This document shows positions 17,689-29,800 of a DNA stretch of 64,000 nucleotides, in pieces. Location of the stretch: contig JAUGWO010000065.1 in assembly GCA_049724395.1 (NCBI GenBank), positions 62,001-126,000 on the forward strand, in the 5' to 3' direction. Under the pieces are notes generated by a model that worked only from the letters and a program-made list of their open reading frames with translations, searched no databases and was not told where the DNA came from. Both the position numbers and the translations under genes were made by a program. The stretch comes from Spongospora subterranea f. sp. subterranea. Its lineage: Eukaryota; Endomyxa: Phytomyxea; Phytomyxea; Plasmodiophorida. How positions within the stretch are numbered: position 1 is the first letter of the stretch; the number at the start of each line of letters is the position of its first letter.

Positions 17689-20600
17689 ATGGCCAAGTCG
17701 TCGTTTAAGCTAGGTCCTTCTAATCCAGTGTCCGACCCTCTTTTGCTATGGGTGCTGAAACTCCTTTTGGTTTTCGTATTCAAATCTCCTGAAGACGTCA
17801 TCTTCTCAATCGAAGATGCTTCCAAAGCAGAGAACTGCTCTACCGCACTGCAAACTGCTTGGGCAAAGGAAGAGAAACGAGCCAAGCCATCAATGTTGCG
17901 AGCACTATGGAGCGCATTCGGCGTCAGGTACATGTTCCTGGCGGTCTGGAAGTTCGTCTGGGCGTTATGCACCTGGGGAAGCGCATGGTTTTTGTTGAAG
18001 AAAATGATGGCGATGGAGACTCGAACCATGGAGTGGGCGTTGGTTCTGTTGGGCGCCTCCCTTATGGCGGCAATATCAATTCAGTGTCTCTACGTTGGCT
18101 CATTTAAAGTCGGTCTAAAAGGTATGTCATATCGTTACCCCATATCGTTACATGTGTTATGACATACGACTAACGATACACTTGTGTTGATTGACTACAG
18201 TGAGATCATCACTCACTATGATCATTTATAATAAGTCATTGGCACTTCCACCACAACATGTCGGGATTGGAGAGATCGTCAATATGGTCTCCACCGATAT
18301 TGAGGCGGTCGCATCAGCCGCATCCCACTTTCATTTCCTCTGGACTGGAGCACTCGAGATCATTTATATCGTCCTGCTATTGATATATGAGGCAAGGATG
18401 TCCTCCATCTGGCCCATTATCGTCATCGTCGCGACATTACCCATTCAGCTGTATATCGGCAATAAGGTCTCTCATTATTCCGCTGTCTGGATTCAGACTT
18501 CGGGTGAACGTCTTCATCTAATGACTGAAATACTCACTGCTATCAAATTACTCAAGTTCTACACATGGGAAGTGTATTTCTCCAAGCGCATCAATGAGAT
18601 CCGAGCTCGTGAGAGTGCCGCCGCCGCATCGCAGATCCTATCGCGAGCCGCCAATTTTGCAATGGTATTTGCTGTTCCTGTTCTGGGCGCATTTGCGTGT
18701 CTAGTGTCTCTACAAATCAATGACCCCGCCGGGAAAATTGACCCAACTCTGGCATTCATTGTTGTGTCGTTGCTGAACACCCTCCGTTATCCTCTGCTTA
18801 TGATGCCGTTAGCCGTGAAATCATGTTCGTCAGCGCTTAATGCTCTCGGTGCAATTACCCTTTTCATGCAACGCCCCCAGCTTGTATGTTTAGCCTGTAA
18901 AGTATTGTCTTTGCAATGGAATTTGATCTATTTGTTAGGTTGATCATCGGCAAAATGCCTCCATGAAAAGCGATCCTGTCGGAAAAAAAGGAGTCGTGGA
19001 AATGGTAAAAGCGAATCTTGCCTGGGGAGAGAATGCGTCCTCTATGCTGACCAACGTCAGCATGCATGCTTATCCTGGAGAAATCATAGCTGTTGTCGGC
19101 ACCGTTGGGTCAGGAAAGTCAACGCTCCTCGGCGCTATGCTCGGCCAGACAAATGTTCCTCAAGGAAGTGTTCGCGTTGTCGGAAAGACGAGTTACTGTC
19201 CTCAAGAAGCATGGCTTATCAACACCAGTATTATGGATAACATCCTCTTCGGAACTCCTATGGACCGTGCCCGCTATACCAAAGTCATCGAAGTTTGTTG
19301 TCTCGGACGAGATTTGAGCCTGTTTGCCGAAGGTGACCAGACAATTGTTGCTGAGCGAGGGGCGAACTTATCAGGAGGGCAAAAACAGCGAGTTTCAATG
19401 GCTCGAGCGGTTTACAGCCACAGCGACATTGTTCTTCTGGACGACCCATTGAGCGCTTTGGATCAAAAGGTGGCCAGAACAATCTTCGAGAAATGCATAA
19501 AGGGATTCCTTCGTGATAGAACTGTGATTATGGTGACCCACGGTCTTCAATATTTATATCAGGTTTGTAACATATTACTTTTCATCGATGCACCTTGTTG
19601 CTGATATTTGAATTACCAGGTCGATCGCGTGATGCTTATGGGAGACAAAGGTGTTTTGGAATATGGTCCCTACACTGAGCTAATGTCACTGCCTGGTGGA
19701 AAATTGAGGTCCCTTGTTGAGGCACATGTTGATGTTAACGTTGAAACCGTTCTTGATTACGAGTCGGAAGAATCGGTTCAACGATATAACACAATCCAGA
19801 TTCCTTCGGGAGATGACGTCATATCTGATTTGGTTTCGGTTCAAGTTAATCAAGAACGACCAAACGCCATTCGTGAACCTTCCGATACAGATGAACGAGT
19901 CCTCTATCGCATCTCTCAGCTCAATCACGGTAAATTTCTGTGGCATGTTATTATCAAAAAACTGATGGTTTGCATGAACTAGGTATTGAAGTTGACGACG
20001 ATACCATGAAGCAAAAGGCAGAATATGATCACCTAACGACTAACGGACCATACCATGTGTCAAGTCAACTGCAAAATATCCCGTCTTTTGCACGCAGCGT
20101 TGCCCGTAACGAATTGAGCGTGTTGACATACAGGAGCGAATCTGACGAATCGCATCTGACAATGGAGAATCGTGCTGATCCTCATCAACCAAGCAAAACT
20201 GGACCCATTACCTACATGAAGAAAGGTGCTGGAGGAATCATCGTGTCAGGTTCAATTTGCGTGATATTTTTCGCGGTTCACAGCATCCGCATGGTACTTG
20301 ATATATGGGTAAAATCCTGGACAGCAAACACCACTGGCCTTTCCAACCAATGGAACGCCGCCGTTTTTGGAGTATTCTGTGTCAGCTTTTCGTTTGGTGT
20401 TGCCTTTCGTGGATTTCTTCTAGCTAAGGTTACTGCGTCTAAAGCTCGTCGTCTACACGATTCCATGCTTACATCGTTACTTCATGCACCCATGTCATTT
20501 TACGATAAAACTCCACTTGGAAGAATCCTTCAATGCGCTGCAGAGCATCAGGTTTGATATTGCGCCAAATTGCTCTAGCTGTAATTGACTAAAAATGTTC

Positions 20601-22107
20601 TTCTAAAGGGCGCGGCTGATGATCGTCTACCCGACGCGTCTCTGCAGTTTCTGCAATACGCTCCTTTAGCAATTGGGTCGCTGATCATAATGTTTTTACA
20701 GTCTGATTGGCCATTAATGCCTTCAGTTGCGGTCCTTTCTGTAATTGGTTTTGTCATTCTCGTACTTCCGCATAAATGCGGAGCACTTCGATTTATGAGT
20801 AATAAGGCCAAAGGTGCTAAGCCCATGCTTTACTCTCATGTCGCCTCGTCACTTGAAGGATTGTTCTCGATTCGCGCATTCAATGCTCAAGCACGTTTCC
20901 GTTCCTTAACTCTGGGGCATTTGGATGAGACCAACACATGGGAAATCGCATCTCAAAACATTAGATTCTTTGTCGCCCTATACATGGATGTTGTGTGCTC
21001 GTTTGCTATATTTGCCTGCGCCTATTGGTTTGTCGTTCAGCCTGCTGGTACAAAAGTTAAGTCCGCTGTCGTCGGATTAGCTTTGGCGAACTCTCTGCAA
21101 CTGTTGGTGTTTGTTCAATGGATGTTCCGCATGCTGGAAGAAACCAAAGGTTCATTCAACTCAGTTCGCGAACTACAACACATGGGAGAGAACGTGGCGC
21201 CAGAGGCACCATTTGTGATTACTAATCGCAAACAACCCGACGGTATGTATTTTCTGTTCGATTCTTTCATATTTTGAAAAAACTGTTACTTTTAGAGTCG
21301 TGGCCATCTCGAGGCGAGATTATTTTCCGCGATATTGTACTTCGTTATACTCAATATGGTGTGTCCGTTTTGAAGAAGGTAAATTTCACTGTCAACCCAC
21401 AGGAAAAGATCGGAATTGTTGGTCGGACCGGATCAGGAAAGTCTACGTTGCTCGTTGCCCTGCTCAGAATTGTGGAGTCTTGCCAAGGGAAAATTTTGAT
21501 AGACGGTGTCGATGCCAATTCGGTCGGCTTACGAATGCTGCGAAAAAGAATAGCAATTATTCCTCAAGAGCCGGTGCTCTTCTTAGGGACGGTGCGTTCA
21601 AATTTGGATCCTTACAATGAAGTAGAAGATTCAGCAATTTGGAGAGCTCTGGCCGCGGTCCATCTTGATGTTATCATTAGACCTATGCAAGGCGGGCTAA
21701 ACGCCATCGTGGTCGAAAACGGTCGCAATTTCAGTCTCGGACAACGACAATTATTTTGCATTGCTAGGGCGATCCTGAGCAAATCTTGTATTATCGTGCT
21801 AGATGAAGCTACAGCAGCAATCGACGCCGACACGGATCAGCTGATCCAGACCGCAATTGCCAAGAATTTCGCCGATTGCACTGTTCTTACGATAGCGCAT
21901 CGTCTCAATACGATCATCGATAGTGACAAGATTCTGTTCATGGATGCCGGGCATGTGGCTGAGTTCGACACACCGTTAGCGTTGTTGAACAATCCAGCAA
22001 GTATGTTTTCTTCTTTGGTCAACCAGACTGGACCTGAATCCGCTCGAAAATTGCGTCAATTTGCTGAAGAGAAGGTAGCAAAAGAAGTTGCTGTCGATAA
22101 GAAGTAA
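17689..22107 (+). CDS. ABC transporter, subfamily C (MRP-type), copy 1
   Basis: Seven exons (introns at 18122-18200, 18884-18938, 19563-19619, 19930-19982, 20552-20608, 21243-21295) give 1354 residues. Layout is TMD1-NBD1-TMD2-NBD2 without the extra N-terminal TMD0, the short MRP4/5-like form. NBD1 has Walker A GTVGSGKST, signature LSGGQKQR and Walker B DIVLLDDPLSALD. NBD2 has GRTGSGKST, the ABCC-typical divergent signature FSLGQRQL, and VLDEATAAID. TMD2 ends a helix at TPLGRILQCAAEHQ and resumes ADDRLPD across an intron. Such proteins export organic anions and conjugates across plasma or vacuolar membranes; the substrate is unknown. A paralogue with identical exon structure lies 9151 bp downstream, with a stretch of near identity. 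Confidence 0.94.
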
Positions 22108-23015
22108 TCGAGCCATAAAGTGCAAGTGGTTTTGTAAAAATAACATCGGAAATTTATACTCTCTAATCAGACAGAATAAGTCCACAGACGTTTCTCAAAA
22201 TAGGTTCCATTTCTGATTTCTGGTTTTTCGGAGATAGGTAGTTGTGAAGACATATAGCTGCCTTGACAGAGTTCGAGTGTCAGATTTGGCGTTCTCACTC
22301 TTGGAAACAAGAATCTGACTTTTCAACAAGCATATGAACAGTCCAAGTTGATGTGGAATTGATCCAGGTTATTATCGGCGATGATGGGCGCACCAATGAA
22401 AGTTTGTCAAGAGGCTGATCTCTTCGAGCGTCGATTAGTGCAGTTGCGATCGGGCAGAAGATGAAATGACTATTGCAGAATAGACAAGATGAGGCTAAAT
22501 TCAAGTTAGTCTTTGTTGGGGGTTGACAGGGTGATGACGTTTCCGTTTCGACTTAACTTGGGCCTCTCTTTCATCGTAGATTCCGGACGAGCGCCTGTTT
22601 ATGGCGACGAGGAATCTGCAGTTGTCAAAGACATTAGATTATCTCTGTTGTTTTTTCGCATAAGATGCTAGGAGTATTTGAGTTCCAGATTTTGCTTTTT
22701 CAATCCTAGAGGCATGATTCTGCTTCAAGTTAAAGCTGGATGTGCAATCTTTGATACATTGAATTGATAATCCCAATATGAGGCTATATTGACACTTTCA
22801 CGGTTAACGATTCGCTTTTCTTGGCAATGCGCTCAAGTGCACCCCCTTGTATGCTGTGAAAAGTTATTTTGAATAGGGTATTTACTCCTTTCGTCCGATA
22901 ACAGTCTGGTCGGAACGACCATTTCGTTTTGTCCCAAAAGGTCTGGTCGGTACGAAAAAAAGTCATCTTTTTACTGGAGATCGTGCCATCGAATCATGCA
23001 TGGATCTATTATCGA
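22108..23015. other. No gene recognised; transposon-adjacent DNA
   Basis: Only short overlapping frames. Near 22905-22950 the phrase GGTCTGGTCGG (or its variant GTCTGGTCGGAACG) occurs twice within 40 bp, possibly the end region of the transposon whose relic follows. Confidence 0.45.
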
Positions 23016-23460
23016 CTATCTCACTTCTTCTATCAACGCTGGGTCAACTCCCAGAGTGCCGGGGAGAGAATTATGACGCTCTAAACGCTCCTTGCCCATG
23101 TAAGGGATCTTGCAATCGATCCCTCCGCCCATTCGCATAGTCTGAATTATGCAATGCTGTAGTGTGAGGAACACGCGATTCAGCTTGGTTCCCTGCAACT
23201 CGTGAAATGCGTTTTCGGCTTCTTCAAACAGCTCATCAATATTTTTCGGAGCACATCGATGCTGGAGCGACTGGATTGCGTCAAAAAACCCTAAGTCCAG
23301 CACATTCAAGTCAGGGCTGTTTGGGGGCTGGCAGCGAAGTCTGCATCGGCATCGGCTATTTCAACGAACGCCTTGTCTAGTGGCGACAAATGCGGCTTTG
23401 CATTGTCAACAACTCCGTTTGCCATTGCGTCGACGACTATAGCCGTAAAACCCGCTGATG
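23016..23460 (-). mobile_element. Tc1/mariner-superfamily transposase relic
   Basis: On the minus strand, upstream part near 23440-23380 reads ANGVVDNAKPHLSPLDKAF, containing the D-N-A-K-P-H of the second catalytic Asp. After a frame change comes PPNSPDLNVLDLGFFDAIQS with the third acidic residue, then CAPKNIDELFEEAENAFHEL and LNRVFLTLQHCI, the usual C-terminal pattern of the DDE family common in oomycetes and zoosporic fungi. The first catalytic region and the N-terminal DNA-binding domain are not recognisable and at least one frameshift is present, so it is a pseudogene. Confidence 0.8.
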
Positions 23461-25624
23461 CGTTTTCGCCATTTGCTGTATCCCACCCAAAGCGACAAAT
23501 ACTTCATAGCATCATCTAGGCGTCGGATATCTGGACAGCTTCCTTAAATCCAAGAAAAACTGTGTATTTGCACCCAGTGCTGAAGAACGGGAATGAGGTT
23601 TTGACGTTCCCTTTAAAATCGTCCTGTGAATTCTGCTGTAGTAAATTCAATCCATCTATTGATATTTATGAAAACGCGGTTGAATTTACAATAGGCTAAA
23701 TGCTTACATCCTTCAACAATTTGATCTTTTCAAATTCCTCAATCAGCTGACTACTTATTGTTCAGTCCGACTTCGTAACAAGCGGTATAGCTGATTGTGA
23801 ATCCGTTTGCCTGCGTTTTGCTGTGTACCAATTGTAACTGGCCGAAATCCAATAGGGTTGTGGGAATGTTCGGCATTCATGTGGAATGGGTGCTCCTTGA
23901 TCTTTGATTGAAAACTGAGGTACGTTCCCGCATTGCGGCGGAAACGATTCGACGTCGCCCTCGAAGCGCGGCACACAAAGCGAATTTTCCCGGGTGGGAT
24001 GTGCCTTGGTTGGAGTCCGTTTCAAATTCGGCTTCGGCTTCCAGCTCCTTGAGTCGCTTGAGCTACTTAGCCAGTTCTGCAGCGGCGAGCCTTTTGTCCA
24101 GCTCGGCACCGTCGATCTCGCGGTGTCTGTCTTTGGCATGGCGATGGCGTCCTTCGACCGTTGATCGATCACGACTCTGGCTTTAACTGATCGGTTGAAA
24201 GAGTGGTTTATTGCGGCGGAGTGCATAGAATCCGCTCAATCGTCATTGCTGACAAACCGATATTCGACACGGTTGGCAATACAGAGTGAGTCGATCGGTT
24301 CTGTGCTCAAGGCAACGTTTTTCCATGACATTATCTCAAAAGAGGCAACTGAACCATTTCAGTCCAACTCAAGGCACAGTAGTTGCAGTCGCCGCTGCAC
24401 AGCACATCTTGGCGTAACAATGTCGGACGAGGAATTGCCAGCGTTCGCGGTGTGGACGGGCACCAGAAATGGTCGTACAAATTGTGCGAAAGGTCACCGG
24501 ATAGGTGAACCGTCGAAGATATCCTGATGACGTCGTGATGAGCGTCGAGAAGAAAGGGAACGGATAACATGGACACGTTCTTGTCCGAATGGATCGACCG
24601 GGTTTGGAAACCATCGCTGCATCAAAGAACATGCGGGTTGTCGAATCTGTTGATGGGCTGCGTCCAGCATGTTTGCACATTTTTCGAATGTGGCGTTCGC
24701 ATCGCCACCGTTTGTGCAGGTCTATATGTTGAGTTCAGCTGGTATCCCGATCTAGTTGAAATCCGATCAAGGTCGAGCTCTGGGTTTTCGATGCGGAATT
24801 TTGCCGATTTTCCATTCTCCAATGCGCGTCGAGGGTTTATATGCCTTTCAACCGAAAGCAGCCTTTGGTAGCGTTTTCTCAAGAAATCGGCCACGTCTGC
24901 GATTCCCGTACCCGAAGCTGATTGGCTGATTATTTTGTCACGTTTGGCAGTGCCCTATGGTGTATATAATTATATTATGTCTTTCAAAATGTGAATTGGG
25001 CGATGACACTCATCAAACCATGAAATACCTGTTGGTTAGATTTTTCGGATTTGCCTCAATCTTTGCTTTCAAGGGGGTCTGCCCCCAAAGCGATCTGCTT
25101 GTTTATTTGTTTTGCTGCGATTTCTGCGATTAAGGTGACTTGCGCCGTGTTGACAACAATCTGAAAATGGGTGTAGAGTCCAAAACCCCCAGTGCAGAGC
25201 CGGCGCAATAGATCAGCCTTGAAGAGACACAAATTACCGTTATTCAAAGCCACTCAAAGCGAGTTGGCACTGATGTTTGGCCATCATTGATTTCATTGAC
25301 GACTTTGAAAACTCCAGTATTTTGGTTATTGGGGGAATCGTTTTCTTTCTTCTAACTCTTCCAACAGAGCATTTCGAAACCCTAAATTTGCCCCATTGAT
25401 CCAATCTGAGGATTCTGGGGCTGATCGCATGTCTGATGGATGTTAGAAGTCACCAATCGCGCCAAAATCTCTTTAGCACGGTTCTGGCCCGTGAACTGCA
25501 GATAACGGAACAGAGCAAGAAGACATTCAACACTGTGGGGGGAGTTAGTTCCATAATTATTCATAATAGCGATTCTGTTCGCGTGTACTCCCATGTGGTC
25601 TATTTACAGTGATTTCTTGCGAAC
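23461..25624. other. Decayed mobile or anonymous DNA
   Basis: Many overlapping frames on both strands (notably about 23760-24230 and 24330-24900, minus strand) with high GC compared with flanks, but none has a recognised domain. They may be remnants of the element containing the transposase relic. Nothing else can be supported. Confidence 0.45.
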
Positions 25625-26391
25625 GTGTACAGTAGCGATCACCTTAACCCGACAATTCCGTGACTGTAGGCGGCTTGAACTGTATCTGGTCATGGATGAT
25701 GGATTCATATCGTACAATTTGTACGTAATTCTTTAGGTCTTTGCATTACGAACAAAGTTACGTGTTCAATTTTATTATTGAGGCATTATTGACGGAGTAG
25801 ATACACTTTATAGATACAGTGCCTTGATGGAGAATGGGACTGTATCTATGGAAAACAATTGCGACGGCGCACTTTCCTTGTGCAGTCACGCATAAAATAT
25901 ATAATGCGCAGTGTCACAGTCACGGATAAAAGTATATCATGCGCACTGACTAGCGATATTGCAGTGACGCAGGCCAAAACATAGAGACTTGCGTTTTTGA
26001 AATGCCGCCTTTAAATAAACGTCGAAAGCAAATCGCCAAGTTGGTTGCATCGCGGATCGCTGCCGACGCTGATGACTGCTCCTCATCTGGCTTTTCGGTC
26101 AATAATGGTCTCTCTGTCGTCGAAAGTTCTGTGTTTGAAGATGATGACAATTATATTGTTTCTGATTCCGACGATTGGTGTCATGAAATGGATGAAAAGG
26201 CAGTTGACAAGATCAACACAACACGGTAATAAATGACTTATAGTAGTATCATATGTACACTAAGTGTACAAATCTTCCATTTAACAAAATGGCTTATAGT
26301 ATCATATGTACACTAAGTGTACATTAAATCTCGTGAAAATATTGGGACTAGGGTTTGAAATTGTCGGGTTAAGGTGATCGCTACTGTACAC
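25625..26391. mobile_element. Non-autonomous DNA transposon with perfect 33-bp TIRs
   Basis: Positions 25625-25657 and 26359-26391 are perfect inverted copies, beginning GTGTACAGTAGCGATCACC. If the TA of GTGTA is the target duplication, the true ends would be CAGTAG...CTACTG, as in Tc1/pogo elements. Internally, two imperfect 30-bp tandem units lie at about 25883-25948. Two copies of a segment with the near-palindrome TGTACACTAAGTGTACA lie at about 26237-26325; its half-site TGTACAC echoes the element's ends and may be subterminal transposase-binding repeats. At 767 bp with no transposase it must be mobilised in trans. Perfect TIRs imply recent activity. Confidence 0.82.
26002..26229 (+). CDS. 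Short ORF inside the TIR element
   Basis: Seventy-five residues starting MPPLNKRRKQIAKLVASR, a basic N-terminus followed by an acidic, Asp-rich tail. It could be the 5' remnant of the ancestral element's gene. There is no catalytic motif. Confidence 0.35.
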   Translation: MPPLNKRRKQIAKLVASRIAADADDCSSSGFSVNNGLSVVESSVFEDDDNYIVSDSDDWCHEMDEKAVDKINTTR

Positions 26392-26839
26392 AGATTATCA
26401 GGAACACTGGAAACCAGTTGCTGTCAATTCAAGCCAAAACCTGAAGTACCCAATGGCGATAACACTCATACAAACGGCTCAAATGAGACTCCTGCTACAA
26501 CGCAATACTCATCATGGCATTTTTCAAGCACTTAAAGTAGCCCACCATGATTAGAAATTCGTCAAAGCGGGTGCGGTCATGGGCCGTCTCTACAAGAGCA
26601 TTATCAATGACCGCTATTTTACTCATGATCTCATATTTCGTTCGAGCAACGCTCCAAATACACCATTCCAATTGACCAGCCAGTTGAACCATGTTTCGAG
26701 AAGTCCACGATCAAGCTAGGGAAAGGTCCCTACCGATTGTTCTGAAAAGACGCGCTTTACTGATGGAATATCTCGATGAGTATACGCGTGCCAATGTCGT
26801 CAATTGGAAATAGTATCAATCACCGGCAGAGAAGTTATC
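26392..26839. other. Upstream region of the second ABC transporter
   Basis: No supported gene. A minus-strand frame (26495-26692) contains VGYFKCLK, a weak echo of the LINE motif that follows the RT palm, but the similarity is too short to call. Confidence 0.4.
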
Positions 26840-29800
26840 ATGGCAAAAACATCGTTTAAACTTTGCGCATCGAATCCGATATCAGAACCGTTGCTGTTAT
26901 GGGTGTTGAAACTTCTGTTTGTGTTTATTTTGAAGGTCCCGGAGGACGTTATATTCACCATTGAGGAAAGCTGTAAAGCAGAAGTTTGCTCAAATGCGCT
27001 TCAGAGCGCGTGGGCGAAAGAAGAGAGTATGACAAAACCGTCAATGTTGCGAGCACTATGGAGCGCGTTCGGCTTCAGGTACATGCTCCTTGCGGTCTGG
27101 AAGTTCGTCTGGGCATTATGCACCTGGGGAAGCGCATGGTTCCTGTTGAAGAAAATGATGGCGATGGAGACTCGAACCATGGAGTGGGCGTTGGTTCTGT
27201 TGGGCGCCTCCCTTATGGCGGCAATATCAATTCAGTGTCTCTACGTTGGCTCATTTAAAGTCGGTCTAAAAGGTATGTCATATCGTTACCCCATATCGTT
27301 ACATGTGTTATGACATACGACTAACGATACACTTGTGTTGATTGACTACAGTGAGATCATCACTCACTATGATCATTTATAATAAGTCATTGGCACTTCC
27401 ACCACAACATGTCGGGATTGGAGAGATCGTCAATATGGTCTCCACCGATATTGAGGCGGTCGCATCAGCCGCATCCCACTTTCATTTCCTCTGGACTGGA
27501 GCACTCGAGATCATTTATATCGTCTTGCTATTGATATATGAGGCAAGGATGTCTTCCATCTGGCCCATTATCGTCATCGTCGCGACATTACCCATTCAGC
27601 TGTATATCGGCAATAAGGTCTCTCATTATTCCGCTGTCTGGATTCAGACTTCGGGTGAACGTCTTCATCTAATGACTGAAATACTCACTGCTATCAAATT
27701 ACTCAAGTTCTACACATGGGAAGTGTATTTTTCCAAGCGCATCAATGAGATCCGAGCTCGTGAGAGTGCCGCCGCTGCATCGCAGATCCTATCGCGAGCC
27801 GCCAATTTTGCAATGGTATTTGCTGTTCCTGTTCTGGGCGCATTTGCGTGTCTAGTATCTTTACAAATCAACGACCCCGCTGGAAAAATTGACCCAACTC
27901 TGGCATTCATTGTTGTGTCATTGTTAAATACTCTCCGTTATCCTTTGCTTATGATGCCCTTAGCTGTGAAATCATGTTCGTCAGCGCTCAATGCCCTCAG
28001 TGCAATAACCTTGTTCATGCAGCGTCCCCAACTGGTAATTGTTGTCAATTTAATACCAATAACTTGCAAGGCAACTAAACTATCGCCACTTCAGGTGGAT
28101 TGTCGAAAAAGTGTTGCGACTAAAAGTGATCCGGTTGGAAAGAAAGGAATAATTGAGATGGAAAAAGCGAGCCTTTCTTGGGGAGAAACTGCATCACCGA
28201 TATTGAACAACGTCAGCATGCATGCGTATCCTGGCGAAGTCATTGCAGTTGTTGGTACTGTTGGATCTGGAAAATCAACGCTCCTTGCGGCAATGCTTGG
28301 CCAGACAAATCTTCCTCAGGGAAGTATCCGCGTTGTTGGAAAGACAAGTTATTGTCCACAAGAAGCATGGCTCATCAACTCCAGTATTATGGATAATATC
28401 ATCTTTGGAACTCCTATGGACCGTGCTCGCTATACGAAAGTTATAGATGTTTGTTGTCTCGGGAGAGATTTGAGCCTGTTTGCTGAAGGCGATCAAACAT
28501 TGGTATCGGAGCGAGGGGCTAACTTATCAGGCGGACAAAAGCAACGCGTTTCCATGGCTCGTTCGGTGTACAGCCGCAGTGACATTGTTCTGTTGGACGA
28601 TCCATTGAGCGCTTTAGATCAGAAAGTGGCACGAACAATATTCGAGAAATGTATCAAAGGATTCCTTCGGGATCGAACTGTGGTAATGGTGACGCACGGA
28701 TTGCAGTATCTACATAAGGTAACCAAGAGTTTTGAATTCACCGTTCATCCTGCTCTAAAATAATCCTCAGGTTGATCGAGTAATGTTGATGGGGGCTAAT
28801 GGGGTCATAGAGTATGGACCATGTGCTAATTTAATGTCGATACCAGGCGGCAAATTGAGGTCACTTATGGAAACTCACGTTGATATCAGTGCAGAGAATT
28901 TCAGCTATGAATCTGACGAATCGGTGCAACGCTATAATACCATCCAGATCCCTGCCGAGGGAAACCCTTTATTAGATTTAGTTTCAGTTCAAGTCAACGA
29001 AGATGCACGTATCATGAACAGCGAGCTAGTTGATACGGACGAGCGGGTTCTGCAACGCATTTCTCAGCTTAATCATGGTACTTTGTTATTTTTATCCCAC
29101 ATATTCTGAAGAAGAATGACTTTACGTAGGAATTGAGGTTGATGACAATACGTTGAAGCAAAAGGCAGAATATGACCACTTAACGACCAACGGCCCGTAT
29201 CACGTTTCAAGCCAATTAACACATGTGCCTTCATTTGCTCGCAGTGTTGCTCGCAACGAATTGAGCGTGCTGACGTATCGTTCTGACTGTGATGACGAAG
29301 TGTTCACAACTGATTTACGTGGCTTCCAGCGGCGAACAGTCAAAACTGGCCCAATCGTTTATTTGCGGAACGGTGCTGGAGGATTGATCGTTTCAGGATC
29401 GATATGCTTGCTGTTTTTCGCCGTTCACAGTATTCGCATGGCACTTGATATATGGGTGAAAACTTGGACGGCCAATAGCAGTGGGCTGTCCAGCAATTGG
29501 AATGCTGTCATTTTTGGCATATTCTCTGTTAGCTTCTCTCTTGGTGTCGCATTGCGTGGATTTCTTCTTGCTAAGGTCACTGCCGCTAAAGGTCGTCTCC
29601 TACATGAATCCATGCTAACGTCTTTGCTTCATGCACCAATGTCATTCTATGACAAAACACCACTTGGAAGAATCCTTCAATGCGCGTCAGAACATCAGGT
29701 TTGCGAACGGAAATTCCAGAAATTTTATTGTTGTTGAAATGAATTTTCTTTTTAAGGGGGACGCTGATGATCGCTTACCGGATTCGTCGCTGCAATTTTT

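Noticed and set aside
28035-28094. Twenty extra residues in ABCC copy 2
   Set aside because: This 60-bp open stretch coincides with intron 2 of copy 1 and has splice signals, so it is treated as an intron.
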